A stretch of DNA of 64,000 nucleotides from Oculatella sp. LEGE 06141 (GTDB taxonomy: Bacteria > Cyanobacteriota > Cyanobacteriia > Elainellales > Elainellaceae). This document shows positions 28,948-39,080 of this stretch, piece by piece. The stretch lies in contig NZ_JADEWO010000001.1 of the NCBI RefSeq assembly GCF_015207605.1, forward strand, positions 62,001-126,000, written 5' to 3'. Within the stretch, counting starts at the first letter, position 1; every line of letters starts with the position of its first letter. Under the pieces are notes generated by a model that worked only from the letters and a program-made list of their open reading frames with translations, was not told where the DNA came from and made no database searches. Both the position numbers and the translations under genes were made by a program.

Positions 28948-29706
28948 TTAGCTCTCTGAACTACTCGGATTTTCGTCATCTGGAGCAGATGCGGGTTCTG
29001 GAGCCGCAGCCACTTTAACCATTGCGTGGCGTAGCACCCGTTCTCCTAGTAAATACCCTCGTACTAGCTCTTCAATGACGGTTCCCTCAGGATATTCGTC
29101 CGTAGCTTCACGCATGATAGCCTCATGCAAGTTAGGGTCAAACTCCTTGCCTTCCGATCGCATCGGCCCAACACCTATACGCTTAAGACAATCGACTAAC
29201 TGCTTGTAGATGCCCTGGTAGCTCTTGTGAATATTCATCTCCGCATCAGTTTGCGGTTTGATTTGCGATCGCGCTCGTTCAAAGTTGTCAACAACCGGGA
29301 GTAACTCTACAATCGTTGAGCACTTAACCTGCTGCTCTAGATCTTCTTTTTCTTTCTGGGTTCGCTTGCGGAAGTTATCGAAATCTGCGGCAATACGTAC
29401 GTACTGACCCGTTCGATCTTCAAGCTGAGCTTTCAGCGACTCAACCATCTGAGACATCTCACTCAACGCCGCCTGGTTAGTAACCGTTTCTGACCCGCTA
29501 TCTGCACCATCGGGGGCAGCAACCGTATCATCAGCCTCTGCATCTAAAGCTTTCCACGCGTCAGAAAAGTCTGCACCTGCTGATTCCCCAGAAATACCAA
29601 CGTCGCTAGATGGTGTGGTTTCACTCATCGTCTCCTCCACAGTCTCCGAAGTAGCTTCAACCACTGGTTCTTGAGTATTCTCTAACTGCTTCTCTTCTTC
29701 AGTCAT
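28948..29706 (-). CDS. grpE: nucleotide exchange factor GrpE
   Basis: 252 residues. The acidic, disordered N-terminus (~1-80) is long for the family. A coiled coil (~85-145) contains '[23 protein letters not shown]', and the C-terminal beta domain (~165-235) contains '[20 protein letters not shown]' and '[17 protein letters not shown]'. GrpE releases ADP from DnaK. First gene of the grpE-dnaK-dnaJ-tusA-rsgA run. Confidence 0.96.
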   Translation of the reverse strand: MTEEEKQLENTQEPVVEATSETVEETMSETTPSSDVGISGESAGADFSDAWKALDAEADDTVAAPDGADSGSETVTNQAALSEMSQMVESLKAQLEDRTGQYVRIAADFDNFRKRTQKEKEDLEQQVKCSTIVELLPVVDNFERARSQIKPQTDAEMNIHKSYQGIYKQLVDCLKRIGVGPMRSEGKEFDPNLHEAIMREATDEYPEGTVIEELVRGYLLGERVLRHAMVKVAAAPEPASAPDDENPSSSES

Positions 29707-30255
29707 CGTGCGTCAATCCAGATCAGAAATTGTTCAATCTAACCGCTTATTGCGTTTCTACAACATTAAAGCTCCCCAATCGATGGACAGCTTCATTCTA
29801 GGTATAGCGTATCCGTATACGGATACTGCAATTATTGCTTCTCCTCCGGGGCATCTTAGCATTTAGTGGCGATCGCAATTAACGCCAGGTCTCCACTCAA
29901 AGCCCCCTTCTGCAATGGCACAGCCTGAAACGTCGATTCAAATCAGTACTTTTGTCCAGGCAAATTATCGACATTATTCGCCTTTAAAGCAAATGCTCCA
30001 TGCAGCAAAGCCACGTGATTTGCAACTGTAATTCACGATTCTGTTAAACCACCCGCATCGGGTTACCATTTGAGCGCTACTACCTCGTTCAAACTCCAAT
30101 CGACTTCTACAGGAGAGTTACGGTCGGCCAATCCATTCAACAGTTGCCATTGGCCTTACGACTTGCCCACAACTTGCATGGATTTGCATGGGTTTCGGTG
30201 ACTTCTAGCCGAAAAATCTGGGAACACTTTATAAGGAAATCTTTCTGCATCAGCT
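29707..30255. other. divergent promoter region between grpE and pilB
   Basis: 549 bases without a gene. It holds a perfect 18-bp palindrome (29809-29826, listed separately) about 103 bases upstream of grpE, and two TTGCATGG octamers at 30174 and 30184 spaced exactly 10 bases apart, about 65-80 bases before pilB. Promoters for the chaperone operon and the pilus operon must lie here. Confidence 0.6.
29809..29826. promoter_or_regulatory. perfect 18-bp palindrome, candidate operator
   Basis: GTATCCGTATACGGATAC reads identically on both strands with no spacer. A symmetric site of this length in a divergent intergenic region fits a dimeric regulator binding site. It has no T-tract, so it is not a terminator. 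Which gene it controls cannot be told; grpE is nearer. Confidence 0.5.
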
Positions 30256-32259
30256 ATGGCTAACTCCTCGTCTCAGCGGCGTGCCCTGGTCGTACAACAT
30301 AACTTCTCACCCTTTAGCAACAAGCTAGTTCAAGCTGGCTACGTTGACACTGAACAGATGCAGCAGGCTCTAGTCGAGAGCCGTAAGTCCGGGAAACCCC
30401 TGACTGAGGTTCTAGAAACGCTGACAGGTCGCCAGCTTCCTGCGGATCTGCTCCGTCAATACAAGAAACAGCAACTATTTGAGCTAAAGATTCTCTATGG
30501 TGTCGAGTCGCTTGACCCAGAGCTTAACCAGATCAGCAACAACCAGCTGAGCCAGTTAATCGATACGCTGATTCCAGTAGATATCTGTCGTCGTTACCGA
30601 CTCATTCCTTTATCTCGCAGCAATACTGAACCTCCGTTTGTTCTAGTAGCGATGGTCAATCCTGATGACCTCGCGGCTCAAGACGATCTCAATCGTATTC
30701 TCCGGCCACAGGGGTTGGGATTGCAGCGGATGGTCATCACTGCTGAAGATTACCAACGATTAATTTCCCAGTATTTAGATGAACAGGTTGAGCGCCAGAA
30801 GATTCTGGAACTGCAATCTAAGGTAGATGTCAAGGCAGATTTAGAAGGGCTGGAATACCTCGACTTAGAGGAGCCTGAAGACGATTCAGAAGCCAACCTG
30901 GATGCTGCACTTCAAGATCCAGAAGCGGCTCCTGTCATTGCTTTAGTAAATAAAATCCTGGTCAAAGCATTGCAGGAAGGTGTCTCAGACATTCACATTG
31001 AGCCGCAAGAAGAGTCGCTACGAATTCGCTTCCGCAAAGATGGCGTACTTCGAGAGGCGTTTGATCCGCTCCCCAAGAAGATTGTGCCTTCTGTTACAGC
31101 CCGCTTTAAAATTATCGCCAGTTTAGACATTGCTGAACGGCGGCAACCTCAGGATGGCCGCATCCGTCGAATTTTTGACGGTCGTAAAGTTGACTTTCGG
31201 GTTAGTACTCTACCCAGTCGATACGGCGAAAAGGTCGTTCTCCGAATCTTAGACAACTCAGCGACCCAGCTAGGACTGGATAAACTGATCGCAGATCCTG
31301 AAACGTTGTCTATCGTTCAGGACATGGTTAAACGGCCTTTTGGGCTGATTTTGGTAACAGGGCCAACGGGATCAGGTAAAACAACAACCCTTTATTCAGC
31401 TCTATCAGAACGTAACGATCCGGGGGTTAACATCAGCACGGCAGAAGATCCGATTGAGTATTCTCTGCCGGGCATCACCCAAGTTCAGGTGATTCGTGAA
31501 AAGGGGATGGACTTTGCTTCTATCCTCCGTGCCTTTCTCCGACAAGACCCCGATGTGATTCTGGTGGGTGAAACGCGAGACAGAGAAACTGCCAAAACAG
31601 CGATCGAAGCAGCTTTAACTGGACACCTTGTCTTAACAACGCTCCACACCAACGATGCGGCCAGTGCGATCGCTCGTCTGGAAGAAATGGGTGTTGAGTC
31701 CTTCATGGTATCCAGTTCGTTGATTGGCGTATTGGCTCAACGTCTGATGCGGCGGGTTTGTCAAACATGCCGCATTCCCTATACTCCAACCGCAGAGGAA
31801 CTCGCTAGATTTGGGCTTTCCACCTCTAGAGATAGCGATATCAGTATCTACAAAGCGAATACTTTGCATCAAGATGAGTTTCAAGCGCAAAAAGAGGCAG
31901 GCACCCTCTGCCCCGCATGCAAAGGGGTTGGTTATAAAGGACGTTGCGGCGTTTACGAAGTGATGCGGGTGACTGAACGGCTACAAACCCTGATTACTGA
32001 AGGGGCACCCACTGAGCGCATCAAAGAAGTAGCAGTAGAGGAAGGGATGAAGACACTGCTGGCATACAGCTTAAACCTGGTACATGAAGGGATGACCACC
32101 TTAGAAGAAGTAGAACGGGTCACGTTCACTGACACCGGGTTAGAAGCAGAGCTAAAAGCCAAACGCAAGAGTTCGCTCACATGTCGAGTTTGTGCGGCAG
32201 AACATAAACCAGAGTGGCTCGATTGCCCCTACTGCATGACTCCTCGCTTCCAAGATTAA
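30256..32259 (+). CDS. pilB: type IV pilus assembly (extension) ATPase PilB
   Basis: 667 residues. N-terminal MshEN-type domain (~15-190), a second N domain ('SDIHIEPQEESLRIRFRKDG'), Walker A GPTGSGKT at 369-376, Asp box, Walker B 'DPDVILVGETRD', and the zinc-binding 'CQTC...CPAC' pair. The protein then carries an extra C-terminal zinc-ribbon-like segment with CRVC and CPYC before the end TPRFQD. It powers pilus polymerisation at the inner membrane. First gene of pilB-pilT-pilC. Confidence 0.97.
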   Translation: MANSSSQRRALVVQHNFSPFSNKLVQAGYVDTEQMQQALVESRKSGKPLTEVLETLTGRQLPADLLRQYKKQQLFELKILYGVESLDPELNQISNNQLSQLIDTLIPVDICRRYRLIPLSRSNTEPPFVLVAMVNPDDLAAQDDLNRILRPQGLGLQRMVITAEDYQRLISQYLDEQVERQKILELQSKVDVKADLEGLEYLDLEEPEDDSEANLDAALQDPEAAPVIALVNKILVKALQEGVSDIHIEPQEESLRIRFRKDGVLREAFDPLPKKIVPSVTARFKIIASLDIAERRQPQDGRIRRIFDGRKVDFRVSTLPSRYGEKVVLRILDNSATQLGLDKLIADPETLSIVQDMVKRPFGLILVTGPTGSGKTTTLYSALSERNDPGVNISTAEDPIEYSLPGITQVQVIREKGMDFASILRAFLRQDPDVILVGETRDRETAKTAIEAALTGHLVLTTLHTNDAASAIARLEEMGVESFMVSSSLIGVLAQRLMRRVCQTCRIPYTPTAEELARFGLSTSRDSDISIYKANTLHQDEFQAQKEAGTLCPACKGVGYKGRCGVYEVMRVTERLQTLITEGAPTERIKEVAVEEGMKTLLAYSLNLVHEGMTTLEEVERVTFTDTGLEAELKAKRKSSLTCRVCAAEHKPEWLDCPYCMTPRFQD

Positions 32260-32368
32260 TTATTTTGGAGGAGCCATCGTTCAGACGCTATTCAAGGTTA
32301 CTAGTGATTGGTATCACCCTAAATTTCCATACTGCCAAGTCGTCCAACCGCTATAAGGAGTGCTCAAC

Positions 32369-33487
32369 ATGGAGTTAATGATTGAAGACCTGATGGAACA
32401 GCTCATCGAGATGGGCGGTTCCGATCTACATTTATCCGCAGGAGTACCGCCCTATTTCCGGATTAGCGGCCATTTAACCCCCATCGGGGATGAACCGATG
32501 ACAGCGGATCAGTGTCAACGGCTGATCTTCAGCATGCTCAACAACACTCAGCGCAAAAACCTGGAGCAAAACTGGGAGCTTGACTGTTCGTACGGCGTAA
32601 AAGGGTTAGCCCGATTCCGGGTCAACGTCTACAAAGACCGAGGCACATATGCTGCATGTTTGCGGGCATTAAGCTCTAAAATTCCTAACTTCGACAAGCT
32701 AGGGTTACCAGATGTGGTTCGAGAGATGGCTGAAAAGCCAAGAGGGTTGATTTTGGTGACTGGGCCGACCGGTTCCGGCAAAACGACCACCCTGGCCGCC
32801 ATGATTGACCTGATTAACCGTACCCGCGCAGAACACATTCTGACCATTGAAGACCCGATTGAATTTGTCTATGAGCCAATCAAAAGCTTGATTCACCAGC
32901 GACAGTTAGGCGAAGATACCAAGAGTTTTGCTAACGCACTAAAAGCAGCTCTGCGGGAAGATCCGGATATTGTGCTGGTTGGTGAAATGCGTGATCTAGA
33001 AACTATCTCCCTAGCAATTTCTGCCGCAGAGACAGGGCACCTGGTTTTTGGAACCCTGCACACCAGTTCAGCCGCACAAACCGTTGACCGGATGATCGAC
33101 GTTTTCCCATCTGAACGACAAACTCAAGTACGTGTGCAACTCTCTAACTCCCTCGTTGCGGTGTTTAGCCAAACTCTCGTGTCCAAGAAAAATCCGAAGC
33201 CAGGTGAATTTGGCCGGGTGATGGCGCAGGAGATCATGGTAATTACACCTGCCATTTCTAACCTGATCCGTGAAGGTAAGACCTCACAAATCTATTCCGC
33301 TATCCAAACTGGCGGTAAGTTAGGTATGCAGACATTGGAGAAGGTCTTAGCCGACCTTTATAAGTCAGGAGGGATCTCGTTTGAGGCAGCGATGTCCAAA
33401 ACCTCTCGACCAGACGAGTTGCAGCGTTTGATTGGTGCAGTACCAGGGGCTGCTAAACCTGGAACCGCTGCAGCGGCAAAACATTAG
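32369..33487 (+). CDS. pilT: type IV pilus retraction ATPase PilT
   Basis: 372 residues. The start is set at ATG 32369 because AAGGAG (32355-32360) sits 8 bases upstream; the in-frame GTG at 32360 overlaps that site. Walker A GPTGSGKT at 132-139, Walker B 'DPDIVLVGEMRD', and the PilT-specific 'AIRNLIREGK'-type motif, here 'AISNLIREGKTSQIYS'. It depolymerises pili to drive twitching. 109 bases downstream of pilB. Confidence 0.97.
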   Translation: MELMIEDLMEQLIEMGGSDLHLSAGVPPYFRISGHLTPIGDEPMTADQCQRLIFSMLNNTQRKNLEQNWELDCSYGVKGLARFRVNVYKDRGTYAACLRALSSKIPNFDKLGLPDVVREMAEKPRGLILVTGPTGSGKTTTLAAMIDLINRTRAEHILTIEDPIEFVYEPIKSLIHQRQLGEDTKSFANALKAALREDPDIVLVGEMRDLETISLAISAAETGHLVFGTLHTSSAAQTVDRMIDVFPSERQTQVRVQLSNSLVAVFSQTLVSKKNPKPGEFGRVMAQEIMVITPAISNLIREGKTSQIYSAIQTGGKLGMQTLEKVLADLYKSGGISFEAAMSKTSRPDELQRLIGAVPGAAKPGTAAAAKH

Positions 33488-33682
33488 ACCCCTAAGAAGT
33501 CACGCAGACGATGCTGGTCACTAATTTTGCTGTGCCTAACGGTAGCGATCGGAACCTGCAACAGAAACTCATTGCATCTTTGATTCTTTTACAGTATCTA
33601 TTCAGAGAGGTTAGGCCAAGCACGGCAACCTAATCTTCTCTTCGATCAAGTTTCTAACTATCCCTTCATGAAAGTGTGAGCT

Positions 33683-34918
33683 ATGCCTACCTATGTTGTT
33701 CGCGCCCGCGATACAAAGGGAAACCCTAGACGGCAAAAAATAACAGCAGACTCTCCTGCTGAAGCCCGCTCCACCCTGAGAGAGCAGGGGCTATTTGTCC
33801 AAGAATTGACAGAAGACCGAGGATTATTCGATAAGCTCAGCAGCTTTGATTTGAAAGATATCCAGGGTGCAATGACCAGCGTTACGGTCAAAGACAAGGC
33901 TATCTTCTCGCGACAGTTTGCCGTACTGATTAACGCAGGTGTAGCACTGGTCAGAGGTCTTGGCGTGCTGTCCGACCAGTGCGCCAACCCGAAGCTGAAG
34001 AAAGCGCTTCAGGAGATCAGTTCTGATGTACAGCAAGGCACCAACTTGTCTGACTCCATGCGGAAGCATCCTAAGTGCTTCGACGGACTTTATACGAGCA
34101 TGGTTCAGGCTGGAGAAGTTGGAGGTGTGCTAGACGAAGTCATGAACCGTTTAGCCAAATTGTTGGAAGATACAGCACGATTGCAAAACCAGATTAAATC
34201 AGCCATGACGTACCCCATGGCGGTTGGCTTCATTGCGGTCAGCGTCTTTGTGGGTATGACGGTCTTTCTACTGCCTATTTTTGCCAACATCTTTGAAGAG
34301 CTAGATGCGGAACTGCCTCCTTTCACGGCTTTCATGATGCTGATTAGTCAAGTTCTGAGGACTCCAATTTACTCAGTTACCATCATCGTTCTCATCATCG
34401 TTCTGGCGTTTGCTTACAAGCAGTACTACAAAACGGCAGTAGGAAGGGAAACGATGGATCGGTTCTTTTTGAAGATGCCGCTGTTTGGTGATTTGATCCA
34501 GAAGACGGCTACCGCTCGATTCTGTCGTACATTTGGGGCACTGTCCCGCTCTGGAGTACCAATTCTAACGGCTCTAGAAATTGTTAGAGATACGGCTGGC
34601 AATCAAGTTATTGCCAATGCTGTGGACGAAGCACGACGAGAAGTCCAAACCGGAGGCATGATCAGCCTTGCACTTCAGCGTGAGCAGGTGTTTCCAGTGA
34701 TGGCGATTCAGATGATCAGTATTGGTGAGGAAACCGGAGAAATCGATACCATGCTGATGAAAGTTGCCGACTTTTATGAAGATGAAGTTGAACAGGCGGT
34801 AAAAGGACTGACAAGCATTATGGAACCCATCATGATTGTCGTCATCGGCGGTATGGTAGGCTCCATTCTTGTGGCAATGTACTTACCTATGTTTAAGGTA
34901 ATGGACGCTATCAAGTAA
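33683..34918 (+). CDS. pilC: type IV pilus inner-membrane platform protein PilC
   Basis: 411 residues, two T2SSF domains. The first (~70-195) has 'FSRQFAVLINAGVALVRGLGVL' and the second (~270-395) has 'FCRTFGALSRSGVPILTALEIV'. Membrane segments lie at ~170-200, ~220-245 and ~380-405. PilC connects the cytoplasmic motors to the pilus. Third gene of the operon, 195 bases after pilT. Confidence 0.96.
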   Translation: MPTYVVRARDTKGNPRRQKITADSPAEARSTLREQGLFVQELTEDRGLFDKLSSFDLKDIQGAMTSVTVKDKAIFSRQFAVLINAGVALVRGLGVLSDQCANPKLKKALQEISSDVQQGTNLSDSMRKHPKCFDGLYTSMVQAGEVGGVLDEVMNRLAKLLEDTARLQNQIKSAMTYPMAVGFIAVSVFVGMTVFLLPIFANIFEELDAELPPFTAFMMLISQVLRTPIYSVTIIVLIIVLAFAYKQYYKTAVGRETMDRFFLKMPLFGDLIQKTATARFCRTFGALSRSGVPILTALEIVRDTAGNQVIANAVDEARREVQTGGMISLALQREQVFPVMAIQMISIGEETGEIDTMLMKVADFYEDEVEQAVKGLTSIMEPIMIVVIGGMVGSILVAMYLPMFKVMDAIK

Positions 34919-35218
34919 GGACGATTCAGTCATCCCTTTGGTAGCTCGACATCGATAGGGCATGGCATTTGGGCGATACGTCTGTTTTTTTTCAAGGAAT
35001 ATCTGCCGAATGTTATGTCCTTGCAGGAGACATTTAACGCTTTTCAAATTAGACAAGCTCTAAACACTACTTAAGAGCGATCGCTTGTTGCTGCGGTTAG
35101 CGTCTAGCTTGTTTTCTATGCTGACGCTGACCGCTTACTTATGACGTGACGAAACAGCACAGGCTTTGCCTTGCTAACATTTTAAAGTCAAGTACAGCTT
35201 TCAGCAGGTTCGCAAACT
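34919..35218. other. intergenic region after pilC
   Basis: 300 bases. A run of eight T at about 34984 could end the pil transcript, but I see only a weak hairpin before it. A HIP1-like GCGATCGC lies near 35078. Promoter of the next gene is expected; nothing else is seen. Confidence 0.35.
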
Positions 35219-35830
35219 ATGACTGTTGAGCAGTCTCAGTACGAAGAGCTACTGGCACAGTACAGTGACCATTTTGGTGCGATCGCACTCCTGCAACAGT
35301 TTCGACCCTATTTGGAACTGATTCCAAGTATGCGTCGGCCTCAGGAGAGCATTATTACGATTCCGCTACCGCTGATTCGAATTCGTCACTATGCCGCATC
35401 GGCAGGAGCAAATCATCTTGCATCTGACGCTAAAGCGTTAGTTCAATTGCCGTGCGATGTTGCTATTTTGATGTGTGACCCAGAGTGGAAGGTCAAGACT
35501 GGTGTTGAAATCTTCGTTTTTATCCATCGTCCCCAGGAAGACTTCTCTGAGTTGCTTAATCGCTGGAGACAAACGCAAACTTGCCTGGATAAAGGATACG
35601 AGTGGCTCATGCCAGCCCGTTATCGCCATGTGATCAGCGAAAGCGCAGACGAAACCTATCCACTGTTTGTGATTTTTCCAGAAACACCGGAACGAATTGC
35701 ACGGGGCTTACGAGGAGCCGGGCTGCCGTTTGTCACTCAAGCCGTTTTCGACCCTGAAGCGGATACAAAATCTGAGATTGAAGCGATCGAACCAAAAATT
35801 TCAGCTATGGATGACTTGACTGACTCATAA
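35219..35830 (+). CDS. conserved-looking soluble protein, unknown
   Basis: 203 residues, no signal or membrane segment. A mixed alpha/beta pattern; notable stretches are 'LAQYSDHFGAIALLQQFRPYLELIP', 'VEIFVFIHRPQEDFSELLNRW' and 'YPLFVIFPETPERIARGLRGAGLPFV'. The tail is acidic. The coding character is good (no frame breaks, typical codon use with a HIP1 site inside). I do not recognise the family. Downstream of pilC on the same strand, but 300 bases away. Confidence 0.7.
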   Translation: MTVEQSQYEELLAQYSDHFGAIALLQQFRPYLELIPSMRRPQESIITIPLPLIRIRHYAASAGANHLASDAKALVQLPCDVAILMCDPEWKVKTGVEIFVFIHRPQEDFSELLNRWRQTQTCLDKGYEWLMPARYRHVISESADETYPLFVIFPETPERIARGLRGAGLPFVTQAVFDPEADTKSEIEAIEPKISAMDDLTDS

Positions 35831-35927
35831 AGCCGTTAGGAGCTGACGTAGGCTGCTGCTAGAAACAGGCAGCAGGACAAAGATCGCTACAGATCACTGG
35901 CCTGCCGCCTATCTGGGAGTTGGTGAA

Positions 35928-36635
35928 CTACTGAGTTAACGCTACATCTAGCGAGTAGGGGCCAGAACCGGCAACTCGGATGAGATAATTGCCATCGGCT
36001 GAAATGGTGCCGCTCCAGTTCAAAGTTTGACGAGCAACTACATCAACTTGCTGGTGACTGGGTTGCAAAAGCGTCATTGCGACATCTGCACCCCGCACCA
36101 GAACGGTTAACGTCTGCCCTTTAACAACTTGAACAACATAGGTTTCTACCACGGCGTCTTGCAGTTGCCCTTGCATCGTGGCGTTGGATGCGTTTGCAGC
36201 AAACTCTACCGTTTGCAGATGCGGACTGCCTTGGAATAAAGCAAGGGTTCGCGACGGTAGGTTCGCTACAGAAGCCGATGGCTGGAGATTGCTTTCAACT
36301 TCTGACGATTCTTTACCCGGCGGCTCGTGGTCAGCCCCCGCAAGAATTTTAGACGCTTCTAACTGTGAAACTTGAATACCAGAAACCCATACCTGACTGC
36401 TTGAATCGGCGGGAGACAGATGAGAAGCTAATATCCCAATGACCCCCAACACAACTGTGACGGTACCAAGGCTAAAGTGAGCCAAACTGCGATCGCTCTT
36501 ACGACTGGATCCAACCCGGTCAACACCGCAAGGCACACTGACTAGATGAGAATCAGGACGGTCTCCAGACGATTCAAGGGATTCCCCTGGCTGCAACTGG
36601 AATGCTGCTCGAATTCTGTGAAGAGAGGACATCAT
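35928..36635 (-). CDS. membrane-anchored protein with a PPC-like C-terminal domain
   Basis: 235 residues. A ~50-residue basic cytoplasmic part precedes one transmembrane segment (~52-72, 'FSLGTVTVVLGVIGILASHL'). The C-terminal ~95 residues form a beta-rich domain, 'YVVQVVKGQTLTVLVRGADVAMTLLQP' through 'NYLIRVAGSGPYSLDVALT', that looks like the bacterial pre-peptidase C-terminal domain, which binds polymers or aids secretion. Topology predicts an exported domain. Function unknown. Confidence 0.7.
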   Translation of the reverse strand: MMSSLHRIRAAFQLQPGESLESSGDRPDSHLVSVPCGVDRVGSSRKSDRSLAHFSLGTVTVVLGVIGILASHLSPADSSSQVWVSGIQVSQLEASKILAGADHEPPGKESSEVESNLQPSASVANLPSRTLALFQGSPHLQTVEFAANASNATMQGQLQDAVVETYVVQVVKGQTLTVLVRGADVAMTLLQPSHQQVDVVARQTLNWSGTISADGNYLIRVAGSGPYSLDVALTQ

Positions 36636-37009
36636 GACTAATGCAATGGACTAAACAACGATTGCACGGCAGCAAGGTAGAGATTGGTTACAACTTGCTC
36701 ATGTAATAATCATCACAAAACCACAGCGACGTTGCCACGGACTATAACCCCTCACAGTAATAACACGGTGAGGGATTGTAGCCTGTTGGTTAAGCTGGCT
36801 CTCCTAACTAGAGAAAAGTCCGGATTGAAACGTTCCTGATTAGAAAAACAGGGCAGATAGGGTAGCCGTCAGGGGTTTGACTCCTACGGAGTCGTCTCAG
36901 TGATATCACGGCGATCGCAAAATAATCAGCCAAAATATACCGACATACACGTAGGTTCTTAGTCGCGCTAATTTCGTCTTAGACCCTTTCCCTCAATGGA
37001 ATGAGAGCT
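36636..37009. other. intergenic region
   Basis: 374 bases between two minus-strand genes. It contains a short perfect inverted repeat GACTCC-tac-GGAGTC at 36879-36893 and a GCGATCGC near 36911. It should hold the promoter of the PPC-like gene and the 3' end of nothing else. No ORF is credible. Confidence 0.35.
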
Positions 37010-38044
37010 TTACTTGACAAACTGAGGCATTACTTCTGCTGCCGTAAATAAACCGTGTACGCCACGTTGTTGCAGTTTCGCACCCGCTTTGAGATAGCCA
37101 AAGGCAGGCCCACAGACATTAGCTGCCATGCTTGTTTCGTCCCCCAAGGTAAAGGTATGGGTAGAGATTTTGCCTTCGAAGGTGCGTCCTGTGACCTGGA
37201 CATTAGTGCTGAGAGGTTTTTTAGAATGCCGTGTATCCACAACTCCGCCGACCGTGACGCGATCGCGGGAGCAGATTCCAGCTAGCTCCAGCATCAAATC
37301 GTCAGCATGTTCCATATTTTCTAGCGTCAACAACCCGTTCGTTTGATTGAGTAACGCTTCAACCTCAGCATCGGTCATTTTTCTAGCCCGTTCGACATCG
37401 TATCCCGGCAGGTGGGCAATGTCTTCTCGAATAGTGGCTCGGTAGGCTTCCCAATTCGCAATGCCAACGCCAAAGGTGATGTTGACGCTATGAATTTCGG
37501 TATAGCTCTGCGCTGCGATTGCAGCGGCAGCGGTTAACAAGCCAGGGGTTGCACCACACCCCGTCAGGTAAGTAATGCCAGATGCCTTTAGCTCATCTTC
37601 CATTTGAAATAAATGTTCCATTGCGGTAGTGCGTTTGATGGCATCTACCACAACGCCCTGCCATCCCAGGTCAATTAACTGGCGCACAACAGTTGCCATG
37701 AACGTGTTGGGGAGATTGGGTAACGCCAGAAATAACCCTTGCACCTGAACCGTTTGAGCAAGCAAATCGTGAATGCTGTTGTTGCTGAGAACTCCAAAAG
37801 GTTCCAGATAGCCCAGCGAACCTTGCGTCTGATAGGTTTTGACACAGTCTTCCACGCTCAGGCCGGATGGGGCAAATACATATCCTTTGTGATCGGCAGC
37901 GGCTACCCATTGCATTTCTTGCTTCAGCGCAAGTACCCGCGCCGCCGCCTGCCCCAACCCACCAAACCCTAAAACACCGACTCGAATGGGAGAGTGTTGC
38001 AGTGAATTAGCGTTACGGCCATCTTCGATCGCGTCTCTGTTCAT
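37010..38044 (-). CDS. saccharopine dehydrogenase-like NAD(P)-binding oxidoreductase
   Basis: 344 residues. Rossmann motif GFGGLG at about residues 26-31 in '[20 protein letters not shown]', followed by '[18 protein letters not shown]', '[22 protein letters not shown]' and '[21 protein letters not shown]'. It matches a cyanobacterial family annotated as saccharopine dehydrogenase-like oxidoreductase; substrate unknown. It is not a lysine-pathway enzyme by any evidence here. Single gene. Confidence 0.82.
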   Translation of the reverse strand: MNRDAIEDGRNANSLQHSPIRVGVLGFGGLGQAAARVLALKQEMQWVAAADHKGYVFAPSGLSVEDCVKTYQTQGSLGYLEPFGVLSNNSIHDLLAQTVQVQGLFLALPNLPNTFMATVVRQLIDLGWQGVVVDAIKRTTAMEHLFQMEDELKASGITYLTGCGATPGLLTAAAAIAAQSYTEIHSVNITFGVGIANWEAYRATIREDIAHLPGYDVERARKMTDAEVEALLNQTNGLLTLENMEHADDLMLELAGICSRDRVTVGGVVDTRHSKKPLSTNVQVTGRTFEGKISTHTFTLGDETSMAANVCGPAFGYLKAGAKLQQRGVHGLFTAAEVMPQFVK

Positions 38045-38421
38045 ATGTGGTATGCCAAATGGAACAACCTCTCATTATCGAGGGTTGTCTTGCCGACAAC
38101 ACACCGAACCAAAAAACTCTATTTGCTGGATCTCTGTTCGTTTGACTCACAAACAACGGCATGTTTTCTGTTTGTCTGTGACTTGACGGCATCCGGAAGT
38201 TAAGCGACACTGACTTAACAAAAGCAACGACTCACAGAATTAATAACTTTTTTTACGTTTTAAGCCTGCTTAGTTAACTTCGAGTGGGAGAGTTTAATAA
38301 AATCACTCTGTAGGTCGAGTATCACGCCATCCACTCTCAATTAAGTTGTTAACAACATTAAGTGTTTTTTAATATTTAGCCGATAGCGGTTGGTTAGCTA
38401 GTTCACAGGATCATCGAACGC
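38045..38421. other. divergent promoter region upstream of the ycf35 operon
   Basis: 377 bases, AT-rich from about 38230 to 38400. An inverted repeat GTTAAG-N9-CTTAAC lies at about 38199-38219. No ORF. Promoters for the oxidoreductase (minus) and the DUF2997-ycf35-ferredoxin operon (plus) are expected. Confidence 0.4.
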
Positions 38422-38631
38422 ATGGAAACGCTAGAGTTCGTCATTCATCCAGACGGTCGAGTAGAAGAAAAGGTTACAGGAATCGTAGGCGCAACCTGTG
38501 CCGAAGTAACGGCTGCGATCGAAGCTCAGCTAGGTCGAGTTGTTGCTCAGGAAACCACTTCTGACTTTTACGCTCAGGCAGTCGTGCAGGCTGAGTCCAC
38601 CGTCGTTCAGTCTGCTCATAGCCGCTGGTAA
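38422..38631 (+). CDS. DUF2997 protein
   Basis: 69 residues, 'METLEFVIHPDGRVEEKVTG' then 'CAEVTAAIEAQLGRV', the DUF2997 pattern. Small, soluble. Family members usually sit next to ycf35 (DUF1257), as here (62 bases before ycf35). Function unknown; the pairing suggests one functional unit with the downstream ferredoxin. Confidence 0.9.
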   Translation: METLEFVIHPDGRVEEKVTGIVGATCAEVTAAIEAQLGRVVAQETTSDFYAQAVVQAESTVVQSAHSRW

Positions 38632-38693
38632 TTTTAACGGCTGTTTTCAGCCAGTTGCCCTTTTTGTTCCACATCCACTTTAAGCCAAAGCCC

Positions 38694-39080
38694 ATGTCAC
38701 ACTTTAGCCAGATTAAAACTCAAATTCGCGATCTTACTTCGTTGCAATCCGCTTTAACCGATCTAGGCGTTGATTGGAAGCCCGGACCTCAAGCCGTTAG
38801 AGGATACCGTGGTCAAACCCAGACTGCTGAAGTAGCCATCGAACAGGACAATGGTTACGACATCGGCTTTAAGTGGAATGGTCAAGAATATGAACTGGTT
38901 GCCGACCTGCAATATTGGAAGCAGACTCTCACCGTGGATGGATTCATCAGCCAAGTGACCCAGCGCTATGCTTACTGTACTGTTCTAAACGAAACAGCCA
39001 AGCAAGGATTCCAGGTTTCTGAGCAGCAGCAGAATCAGGATGGCTCTATTCGTGTGGTCTTGCAGCGTTGGAATGGATAA
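38694..39080 (+). CDS. ycf35: Ycf35 (DUF1257) protein
   Basis: 128 residues from ATG 38694 (MSHFSQIKTQI, the usual Ycf35 N-terminus; a 13-residue longer reading is rejected). Also 'CTVLNETAKQGFQVSEQQQN' and 'IRVVLQRWNG'. Conserved in cyanobacteria and in red algal plastids; function unknown. The stop TAA overlaps the next start by one base (TAATG). Confidence 0.93.
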   Translation: MSHFSQIKTQIRDLTSLQSALTDLGVDWKPGPQAVRGYRGQTQTAEVAIEQDNGYDIGFKWNGQEYELVADLQYWKQTLTVDGFISQVTQRYAYCTVLNETAKQGFQVSEQQQNQDGSIRVVLQRWNG

